DNA of 64,000 bases, taken from NCBI GenBank assembly GCA_917880885.1, contig OU862927.1, positions 40,513,571-40,577,570 on the forward strand, written 5' to 3'. The first letter of the stretch is position 1, and every line of letters starts with the position of its first letter. The notes below the pieces were generated by a model. That model was not told the origin of the DNA. It ran no database searches and worked only from the letters and a program-made list of their open reading frames with translations. The translations under genes were made by a program, and so were the position numbers. This document shows, in pieces, positions 31,801-43,800 of the stretch. Source of the DNA: Limnephilus marmoratus. Lineage: Eukaryota > Arthropoda > Insecta > Trichoptera > Limnephilidae.

Positions 31801-34800
31801 TCAGAGGAAGTCGCCAGGACAAATGAAGTCTCCGTTCGCTTTGCATAGCTGTGAGTGACATAATTTTTGTATATATTTTTTTTATATTAGCTCCACACAG
31901 GAGGCCCCAAGGAAAATAATTTCCCTCAGGGCCTATAACATCTTTGGGGATTTTGTGTGGAGGGTAACGGGGACGCATGGGAAAGGACACGCAAGAAACT
32001 GGTAAATCTACATCACATTCAGAGTCGATTTGTGATATAACTTTTTTGATTTGAGCTTTCGTTTTCGAGTAAATCATCCGAAATTGGAATTTTTTTGGTT
32101 AAATTTGAAAAAAATGTTCACTAGGGGGTTGATTTCAGCTGTGTAATGTCTTATAAAATGCATCGAAGGGTAAACCGGGCTCAAATTTTTTTTTAACCCT
32201 TTAGTTACTGAAAAAATGGAAAAATAGAAAAAAAATTATGTTAAATCGAAATGCTCAGATCGAAAAAAATAAGTTTTTTGGGTTCTCTACGTGATGTAGA
32301 TTCACCAGTTTCCCGCTTGTACTACGAGTTTCCGGACACGTATATACATAAAGAGAAGTGTTTGTGATGGGTTTTGTTTTTTATACAAGTCTACGTTTTT
32401 ATTCAGAGATTGATGAAATTTCGCACACTTGACCTTCAGAACAAGAGGATGATCTATATGAGATTTTGAAAAACCATACCCAGAAAAAAGTCTTCAGAAG
32501 TACTTCAGCTTGTGTGATCTAAAGATAACTAGAGTTCTTCTTTGACACTTCCACTTTTATTTCAATAAAACTCATCTACATGTAATGCAAAATCCTGCAT
32601 TACAGTAGTTATGATCTTTTTAATTTCAGTATCCGAGGAACGTGAAGAAATGGCACTTGGCTTGGAGAGTGCATACACTCCATCATTGTCTAAATCAGAG
32701 CCCAAGACATCGTTCAGCTCCAAAGAGCGTATGGAGGGAATAACAGACTCTTTCTCCGGACCTCCGCAGGCCATCACCCTGGACATCTTCCACAAGAGGC
32801 GGCTCTTCAGTGACTTCAAGTCCAAGAGCGAGGATACCAAGGTGGACAGACCGCAGAAGCAGGAGCAGATGAATGTATTTAATAATTCAATGCCCATTAA
32901 AGATGTGGACTATCAGAGTTCGGGGGATTATCAGATGAAGGAGAGTATCCGGATTGAACATGTCAACACCGATGGTAGCTGTAAGTATTTCAAACAGTTT
33001 CAATTTAACACGAGAGAGTTAGACAACATTTATACATGGTTGACATTTGTCACATGAGAACGGGTAGCTTCGATGACTCGTTCTTGAGTTCAGCAGCTCC
33101 ATTGTGGAACGATTTATCCATAGAATATAATTTAAAGTGGCTTCTACATGCACACTTTACAAATATAAAACATTATGTAGAATATTTCATGAGAGGAACA
33201 TTAGTGACATCTTTTGGTAGTCGACAAAAGCTTAATCAAGTTTGCAACTAAATATTTTAGCCGATTGCAGAAATTTCAAAATAAATTCATTTTATTCACA
33301 AAAATCACCTAACTACCCAAATTGGGGTAGCTATCTCTCAAGTGGTCAATAAAATGATTGAGAAAGTGCAAAAGAAGTTTCTGAGATATTTGTATCTTAG
33401 AGACTTCGGATATTATCCCTGGTTATATCCATCAGCCTTTTTGTCCGGCATGCTGGGTATTAATAGCCTCGCCGAAAGAAGGAAAACTGCTTTGCTGACA
33501 ACAGCATATAAACTTTTAAACGGTAACTTCTGTATTCCCGATACCTATATTACAAAAATATGAGTTCTATGTCCCCGACAACTTCACAAGAGCACGCAGA
33601 CACAGAACTTTTGTTGTTCCGAGATGCAGAACTAACTTACCATTAGTAATGCCGCTCGGAAAAATGATTATTTTACTAAATTTCCTGCCCCCTGATATAG
33701 ATATTTTTAAACTAAATATTGATCATTTCAAAAACGCTATTATTACTTAATAAAATAAAATGTATGTTTATTATTGGTTATGTAACTGTAAATGTGCATT
33801 TAAAATAAAATAAAAATAAATAAATAAAAATAATGGTTTAACCTTTTCCCCGCGTTGAACTACTCCATTTTTTCAATACCCATACGTGGTACATGTATAT
33901 GTCATATTTCAAATACCTATCCATCCAATTTTATGTCAAATTACTGCATATTATGGCATGATTTATCATACTATATAAATAGATGAGATTATTATCTACA
34001 ATTTGAAACCAAATCGTCGTCTGTAAACACTCCTAGATGTTTATAAAAAACAAAAAACGTAAAAAACGTACCCATATTATCTTAAAGACGGCGCCATTTA
34101 TCCGCGTGCTTGTACTCAGGACACTGCGTTGATAGACATAAGTGGTACCTCAATCACTTATTATTATCAATTCGTATAAACAAGTTCTAAAACTTCTGAT
34201 GACACTAAAATTAATAAAATTTTTATGTAAATTCAAAATCACAGTTTCACAACATAAACAAACGTATGCGAATACGCGCGATCTCGATAATAAATGTTAT
34301 CAACGCTTGTCCAATTTGGTCAGTCGGAATTGCATGGATGCGCCTGCGCAAACTACTAGCGCCATCTGTGGAGTAAATTGAGAACTATTTAGCATTCAAA
34401 GGCACGAGGACACATTCACTTGATTATAGATGTTTTTTACGAAATACAATTTTACTTTCGAAATATGCCTGAAGATGTCAGCATCGTGATAGTTACACGA
34501 ATATCCTAGCTAGCGGGAAAAAATACTGTGACATAGTAGCGCTGTGATATCGGCAGTCGAAGTTAGCGTAACAAGGGCTGATACGGGCGTGTGTGAGGCA
34601 TGGCTTTTGCCGTATCAACTGTTGTTACGATCGCGTGGAAAAAGTTAATGTAAATAATGTGGTTTGACTCTTTTTGTTCTGGTGCTTTCTCTTATCGGAG
34701 GTTAGACATCATGAAGCATCAGAGTAAAAAAATATATCAGAAATAATCTTAGGTTGTTAGATACCATTGATTCAAAAACTAAACTAAATTTCATTTCAGA

Positions 34801-37800
34801 TTCAGCGAGAACCAACACAATGAAGATAGCTTTTCAAATACCAGCGCCCGAATTGAACAGCGCTGATGTTACCTCCCGAATCTACAAAACCCCCTTCAAA
34901 GACTATTCCCCCAAAACTGTGGACGTCTTGAAGGAGTCCAAGGTCATCCTGAATCGACTGAATGATGGAGGACCCAAACTCTTCAACGAGGAGGACATAA
35001 TACTGGATATGAAGAACTTGTATATAATTCTGGAGAAGGAGAGCTCCTGGCAGGACATCGGCAGGGATGAAAAGGCTTTCATGCTGAAGACGCTCTATAA
35101 ATATGTGGACAGTTCCAATGAACGGTTGCTGATGGCCATTGCTCGCATTGTTTTGTCGGTAAGTCACTCATAAATAATATTACCGCATCTTATATAATAT
35201 AACCAGTAAAGCAATGCAAATGTTAGGATTTGTCTTACGGATTTCAAAGGATTTTAAAAATTTAAAAACTGTCAAATCACTTTACACTTCACTTGTTAGA
35301 AGCCAACTAGAATTTAACTCCACCATTTGGAATCCTTACTACAGTGTACATGAGAATTCTCTTGAGCGAGTCCAACATAAATTTTTACGTTATATTAATT
35401 TTAAATTGGGAATATTCATCGAAAACATTAATTATCCCTCTCTGTTACAATTATTGGGACTCGATACATTAAAAGAGAGAAGAATTTGTTCAGACCTATT
35501 TTATTTATTTAAAATCGTTACCAACCTGTTGAACTCCCCTGAACTTCTTGCGCTAATATGTTTCCATGTACCTAGTCGATCAGTTCGTTTCAAATTATCT
35601 TATCATTGCAACAATACAGGATCGAACGCTGAACTCAATTCCATAATGAATCGCCTGCATGTACTTGGAAATAAATGTGTTTTGGATGAATCTATAAACA
35701 TTGCTAGTTTAACCTCATACAAACACTACTTAATTAAAACTGTCTGTCAGCGCTTCTCAGTTTGACTATAATCAAATACAGATTTAAAGTATTAATTTCT
35801 TAATACATAATATCCGGGATTTATAATATGTTGTATCGTATTTATGATAACCTACTCACTGTACTTTTTTTATGTTGATACTACAATTATGTTGATAATA
35901 CTATTGTTCTCTTTTATGAATTTTATATTTATATTTTTCTTTTTTTTTTATCTATGTATATTCTGTATTCATATGTAAAATAATTGTAATTCTTTTGTAA
36001 AAGCCGTCATAATCGGCGTTAATAAATAAATAAATAAATAAATCTTGAATGTGTTAGCCTGATGAGTCATTTAAAAGCAACTAGTCTTATATTGTAGTCA
36101 TATTGCAATCTTTAGAGCACTGGCGTCAGGTGGGAATGCTGTTCTTGTTCTACCCATATTGCAATGGAAGATGCTCCGAGGAACTATCGTCATCCCTTCG
36201 GCATCGGTGCATAGTCGGGAAACATGCCAAACACGCGCCCAACATTTGCAAATGACTGATATGCCACACGAGAATGGGTCGTTTCTTCGACTCGTTCTTG
36301 AGTTCAATAACTCGGCTTTGGAATGATTTGCCGGCCTGTGTGTTTCCTACCTCCTACAACGTCAGTCTCTTCAAGGCCCGTATTCACTTCCTTCCTCTCC
36401 TCTTGCCTCCCATGTTGAATTAATGAAAAAAAAATATTTTTTTAAATTTGAGTCCCAAAGTCCCGTCTGAAGCCAGTGAGACTATAGCATCCCCAATTGG
36501 GGTATATTGTGATGCTGGAGGTAGTGGGGATGGGAAAGAGATGGGGAAGAGGAAGGTTTGGAAGTACCTGGCTATTCAGATTGGGTCCCCAAACTTGCTA
36601 AATTTCAAGCAACGTTTCAATTCTGAATGGTGATCTTGCACCAGGGCGATACTGAGAGTGTCCTCCACTCTGGAATGTGCTGCAAATATACTATATATTA
36701 TTTTTAACTAATTAATTTTGAAATAACACAAATTAACCTAATAAAATTTATTTGCTCATGCCGGGATTTAAACCCGCAACCTTCGGACCACTCGGACCCA
36801 TAAGTTTGTTTTCATGATAATATAACATTATCAGACATATGTACGACTTATGGGGTGTACCTGACTTATTAAACAATTCTTCAAAATCAATTGACTTACA
36901 AAATTTACAAAATCAATTACATTGGATAATCATTTCATTAATATTATTTTTTTTAATTGCCAGGGGTGCTCTGTCCATAATGTAAGCACTGTTTACCTAC
37001 CGCCAGTAAAAAAGCGCTTTCCTTCTCTTAACCTGTGAAAGGCCAGGAACGTGCCCGCACGCGAAACTCGAATTTCAAAAAAGAATATTAATTCAAATAA
37101 TTTGGATGCGATTTAAATTTTTTTGTATAAAGAAACTGTACCAAGGAAAAGCTCAGAATAGCTTCCTCCATTCTTGTTCTTAAGGTAATTTAAAAAAGGT
37201 AAGGTAAAAAACCCTGGCCTTTGACAGGTTAAAATACATATTGTCGAATAAAATGCAAATTACACATAATTATTAAAGTGAATTTAATTGCCAAAATAGA
37301 CAAAAACATAGTTTTTATCTCTTACATCCTTCTGACCATTTTTTAAGTTGTCTACCCGGCTATATTTGCAATCATTGACCGAGCCGTAATTTAAATGAGC
37401 CGAGTTTCTTGTTTCCAGCTCCGTGTGACGGGCAGTAATCTGTCAGGAATCTGCAAGCTGATATTCAAGGTGGCGCGCAATGACAAGAACGACCATCTCT
37501 TCTTCACCGATAACACTTTGGGTTTGTTGAATTTAATATATCAAGTTACATTAAATCTTATCTTACTAAATTATAAATGCGAAAGTTTGTTTGGATGTAT
37601 GTGTGTTTGTTACTCTTTCACGCAAAAACTACTGAATGGATTTTAATGAAATTTTACAATAATATAGCTCATACATCAGAATAACATACAGGCTATAATT
37701 TATGTTGCTAGCTAGGAAGGGGACGCGGGAGGGGAACGAGGACGCACGGCGCACGGGAAAGGTGATTCAGGGAGAAACATCGTATTTCTTTGAATATGGC

Positions 37801-40800
37801 ATTGAAATGCTTGCCGGGAACCACCTAGTGCTTATATACATTGATTCAATAATTCATTTGGGTTTCAAGAGTTTACTCATATTTTATGAATCTTGTAGAT
37901 TGTTGACTTTTAATTTGTGAGTTTGTAAGTAATCTAGGCAATATTGACTGAACATAGAGAATTCCTGTTTTAATTTGGACCATTTGAGCGTTTTGCATTT
38001 CGTTATTCTCTAAATTTGTTTGTTACATTCCGTTTTAAGATGGTGCCCGTTTTTATGATTCAGTATATATTCTTTTTTCAAATGTGAAATCATCTATTCA
38101 TTAATTAAGTAGGTAGGTATAAGGACGGGTTATTAACTTACACAGAATGTCAAAATTAACCAGAAAATTTTGTTGAGTTGTTAAAATTTTTTGTAACTAA
38201 GTTTTCAGACAAAAATTTGGTGTTAATTAAAAAAAAAAAAAATTAGAAACATATATTTTTGGACGCTAGATTTACCGTTCACAGAACTACTAGTTTACTA
38301 GTCATTGGACAATCAAAAAAAAAAAACAGACTTTGTAACTTTCTTACCTCCCAGATTACGTAGATTCAGCTCTTTGAAGGTTTTTCTCAGAACCCATATA
38401 AATTGACAGTTTTTAATGGTGGAAGCAGAAAGAGTTAAAATATTGAATGAATAATGTTTCCAGAGCTGTTCATGGTGGGCCTGGGCAGTGCGGAGCCCCT
38501 TCATGACGCGGAGTGCCTAGTGTATGGCTACGGGGCCCTGAAGTTCCTGGGCATGAGCCCCGCGCTCCTCACACGCATGAAGCCCATCGGTGCCCTACCC
38601 CTTATGGCGCTGCACCTCAAGATGTTCAATCAGGCCGTAAGATTTATTTCTCTAACCCCATTGTTTATACTCGCTTTTGTCTCTGTACTGTAGCGGTATT
38701 TTTTATTTTCCCGGTATTTTCACCTGTCAAAACCAACTCCTTTTTTGTTTTTGTTTTAAAAATGGAATACATTAAAATTTTATATGTAGGAAAATAATAA
38801 AACCAGAAAGTACCTACCCAATAATTTTATAAGTAGGTACCTAAGTATTCACCCTTTTGCATAGGCGTAGGCACGGTGGGGCAAGGTGGGGCGTTTGCCC
38901 CACCCTGGCTGGCCGATGCATGACCTCTGGGATTGTTGACTATGTCGCGTTTTCAAATTTACAGCACTTCATAGTACGATTTTTCCTTCTTCCGTTCATA
39001 TTATTTATATTCATGGAGCCTAAAGCATGAATATGTTGTAGAAGTCTACTTTTTTCGGTACCTACTCTAGATTTTTATTTTTGCCCCACCCTAAATCAAA
39101 ACCTGGCTACGCCCATGCCCTTTTGTATTGTTAGTTTCAGTTTTGTCAGTCAGTTTCACAAAATCAATGCTATAAAATTAGTTAACAAAGCAACACATAA
39201 TTTATTTTTTTTTACCATTGATTGTCATACTGCGTTTAACTTTTTAATTCTTTGACAGAATTTTTAGCCTTACCAGGCTATTGGAATGTTGGTCGAAGGA
39301 ATATCCTATTTTTATTACATATAAGTTCTAACTTCAATTAACCGTTGAAAGATGGATGATTCAGTTTAAAGAAACAATCCAAAAGAAATAAATATAACAA
39401 CATTAATATTTCATGAATTATTTTACAAGATTACTTTAAAAAAATCACAAATTAATAATTTTCTAATTTTAGAGGCTAGAAGACCCCTCTTCCGTAGGCG
39501 AACAGGGTTGCCATGCGCTTTACCAACTGACAGGGGCTCTGCGCAACATGGCAGGCCCGGCTGAGATGGGCAGCAGCCGGGGGCCCTCCGAACACAGCCC
39601 TGGCCGTGGAGGCGGCAGCCCTCACAGCCAGGGGGAAGACGGGGCGCTCAGGGAGTTCCTGAATACGGGGGCCATGACGGAGTTGTGCCGGACTGTGAAG
39701 CTCTTTGCGGATGATCTGGATGTGGAGACTAATGTTTCAAGGACACTGAGGTAAGATGTCACAAGGATTGGAGTTGATTCAGCCCATTTGCTAGATTGTT
39801 TTAAATTGAGGTTTGTTGTCCCAAATGTATCACAGCGGCCGATGTGACAATAATAAGCCTGGGAAGGATAGGAATAACATAAAGGGAATGAGGTTGTCTC
39901 CTACAACAAAGCCTGACGTTATTTACAGATATAAATTTAGCAAATGAACGAGGAAAGAAGTGTAAAGCGAATATATGAAGCAAATGTGAATGGTAGAAGA
40001 AGTCGGGGACGCCCGAGAAACACATGACACGACCAAGTGAATCACATACTTGAGTCGGGCCATGTCAAGAGTCAGAATAATAGAAGAGCGTGTATGAGAC
40101 GATGTATGAATGTGAACGAGGCAAGGAGTGTGTGCCAAGACCGAGTTGTTTGGCGGTCCGTCCTCTTTGCCTACCCCTGCGGAGAAACGGCGTGATGGTT
40201 AGTTAGTTAGTTAATTTAAAAAAAATATATTTAATAATGTTATTATTAAGTTCTGGAGGTATTTTAGTTTTTTTTATTATTGTGACAGCTGTTTCGTCCT
40301 ACAATAAGCAAGATATCCTACCGTGAGTACCTTTGTGACGTACCTTGCTATTTGGTTTGTACCGAAAAATTTGTCGAGATCCATAGGCACTGCTCACCTA
40401 CAGTGGATGTTGAGTTCCCACGTTCCTGAGTACACAGTTCTAACCACGCTGCCACCAGCGTTCTTACCTTATACAATTAATAATTAATTATCTCTTTGTT
40501 CCATTGTGCAGCGTCCTGTCAGCGGACTTTGAGTGTTGTGTGGCGCTGTGTGAGCAGAAAGGGCTGCTGACTTCCATGGTGAAGCTGCTGGGTAGGTACT
40601 CGGACAGGGCCCCACTGGTGGTGCGCCTCAACTACATCCTCGGCAATATGGTGGCCTGCAATGACAGCACGCGCCTGCAGGTGACTATTTAGTTTCTGCT
40701 TTTGATTTGCTACGAATCGTAGCTGGAAAATGTAGGTTGATTTCTTGCAATAATTATATTATTAAATTGCTGTGTAAGTAAGGCAGGGTAGGCAGTGCTT

Positions 40801-43800
40801 TTTTTTTAAATGTGAATGCTGCACAAGAGTCCCGACTGCTCCCAATAGCCTGGAGCCAGTGAGTCTATGGCATCCTCAATTGGGGTGTGTTGTGAGGCTG
40901 GAGGTAGTGGGGAGGGTAAGGCGGAAGAAGATGGGGAAGTACCTGGCTATTCAGATCTAGTCACCAAACAAAGCTCAATCCATTTCAAGCAACGTTTTAA
41001 TTCAGAATGGTGGTCTTACACTAGGGCGATACTGAGAGTATCTTCCACTCTGGAAGAAGTGGTGCAAATAAGTTTTATATTATTTTCAAATGATTAAATT
41101 GTCAAATAGGTAACACAAACAATCAAATAAAATATATATGCACTGGGATTTGAACCCGCGACCCTCGGATTGTTAGTCAAGAGCCTAGCTTATGTGACTA
41201 TATGGAATGCACGACTCTGGCGGTACCCATACCCGCCTACAAAATTTCTTAATGATTTGTAGTTATGTTATATACTGTTGTAACTTCCAGTTATACGAGG
41301 AGTCTGGAGCGACAGATGCCCTGATGAATGTGCTGGAGGTGTACCTGAAACGCTGCTGGCCTGGGGGGGAGTTCGACACGGCGGAGAACATCATCATCGG
41401 CAGCGACCTGGATGGCTCCAGTGGATCTGATGAGGATGTCATGGTCAAGGTTAGCGAGGATTGTCTTCAAATTTTCAATTCAGGGAATCATTCAGCCCTA
41501 GACCCATCATGCTGTCTCCCATATATCAGGTTATACCTTCAACAGCAGTAGGGCTTATCATTGGGTGTTTGGCAATATCTTCAGCCGAGCTATTCTCTAT
41601 TTTTTGTGGGAACGAGAATGATATCGCGCGAGATCTCCTGTCAGATTTGTGTGATTTTCAATGGCTGTTATTTTCTTTTTCTACGGGCCGATGTCAGAAT
41701 TTCAGCTGTGAGCTGTCACGTGTGTTAGTTTAGGTCATTTTAAACACACATTCCTGCAAGAATGCATGCTTATTTATTCATTTAACAGTGATAGAAAATC
41801 ACACAAATCTGACAAGAGATCTCGCCTGATATCTATCTCGATCGACATAGATCTCGGGCTCGGGCTCTTAAATGAATAAATAAGCATGCATACTTGCAGA
41901 AATGTGTGTTTAAAACGACCTAAACTAAACAGTGATAGAAAATCACACAAATCTGACAAGAGATCTCGCCTGATATCTATCTCGATCGACATAGATCTCG
42001 GGCTCGGGCTCTTAAATGAATAAATAAGCATGCATACTTGCAGGAATGTGCGTTTAAAACGACCTAAACTAACATACGTGACAGCTCACAGCTGAAATTC
42101 TGACATTGGCCCGTAGAAAAAGCAAATAACAGCCATTGAAAATCACACAAACCTGACAGGAGATCTCGCGCGATATCGTTCTCGTTCCCACAAAAAATAG
42201 AGAATAGCTCGGCTGGTTCCAAAATGTGGATTCCTAGATCTTAACCTTCTTTCCTAGAACAATTTATTCTAGTAAGTATCCACATACACTGGACACGGTT
42301 AATTATAATAATTTTTGGATGACTATATAGCGCCGTTTTTGTGAAAAATCACCTCAAGGGCGCTGTGATACTCATAAAGTATTCTTAAAACACTATAAAT
42401 GAGTGTAACCCCTCAGGCCTCGGGCCCAATTTGTCGGAGGGTCAAAAGATTTCTGCTTTGCAATAAAATCCAAATAAATGGAAAATTTCTGAAAGTATCC
42501 GAAAACTAAAAACTGTTTTTGAACGGTGATAAAATATGTATGCAAATTTTAAATGCAAACGAAAAAAAGTTTTAAAAATGGCTCACCGTATGTTTTTTCT
42601 AACTAAAATTACTGACAATGAACAAAAATAAAAACACATGCGTATTTTATTAGACAAATGTACTATATATAGTTACTGTTGCCTCACTTTTTGTTGTTCC
42701 ATTCCCAAAGTTTCACAATTTTTTTTCAAATTTCAGTTTTAAAATATTTTTCTTTTTTAGACGGTTCGCGTGCTAGCCAACATGTGCATGAACCCCTCGG
42801 TTGGCAGCCTGTTGTGCCGGGGGCCGTGCGGGGGCCGCCTGCAGCGCTGGCTGCTGGGCTGTCTGCGCGCGCACTCGCCCACCTCTAGCCCGCTGCTGCT
42901 GGCCTCTGCGCTAGCCACTCTCAACAACCTCACATTCTACCACGGCGGGGAGGGGCAAGCCTTCGGCAGGCTGCAGATTGATATGTGCACTGGTAAGCAT
43001 GGGCGCCCGCAGGGGGGGGCAAGGGGGGGCACTTGCCCCCCCCTGGATTGATTGAAAATAGTCAAATAATGTTACTTTTATTTTAAATCACTTGGTGTTA
43101 GTATAAAGAAAGTGTGGAGAGACAGAACGTTGGCCAGCCTGGAGCAACAAAAATATTTTGCCCCCCCCTAGAAAATTTTCTGCGGGCGCCCATGCTGGTA
43201 AGTTGTGATTTACACAAAAATTACTTATTCAACCTTCAACAAATTTCAAAATTTCAAAGCCTTTTCTAACGTCACTTTTATCTTCATAAATTGGTTTCTG
43301 TTTTCCCACCAATAATTCACCTGTCAAAACCAACCAATCGTGTGCTGTTATTCAGTACACTTAAAAATGAATACGTTCACATATGAAAGTTCCTATCTCA
43401 ATTTCGTTACTGTAGGTAAGTACTTCAGATTTACATTATGCTATAGTTTTATTGAAGTGACATTTGAGGTTAGGTTAGAAAAACACATTGTACACATAAA
43501 AGGAGCTTAAATTACGTCACACCTTAAGGGGGACGGGGGAAGGGAGGGGGGGGGGGTAGCGAAGTGTGACAAGGGGTATGGGGGGGTCATCAACTCCGTT
43601 ACGTCACATGTGAAAAAAATTTTGTAGTACTGTTTTGATTATTTTTAGATGTAAAATTGCAAAATATGTAATGTCACACAAGGGGGGGGGGTCTCACAAA
43701 TGTGACGATGTGTGGCAGGAACGGGGGGCAGATCAAAAAATCATGAAATTCGTGTGACGTAATTTATAGATGGCCCCTTTTTACCTAAACTAACAAAAAT

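Noticed and set aside
35883..36042. AT microsatellite (AATA)n taken as an independent repeat
   Set aside because: It sits exactly at the 3' end of a truncated LINE ORF2 and is its tail.
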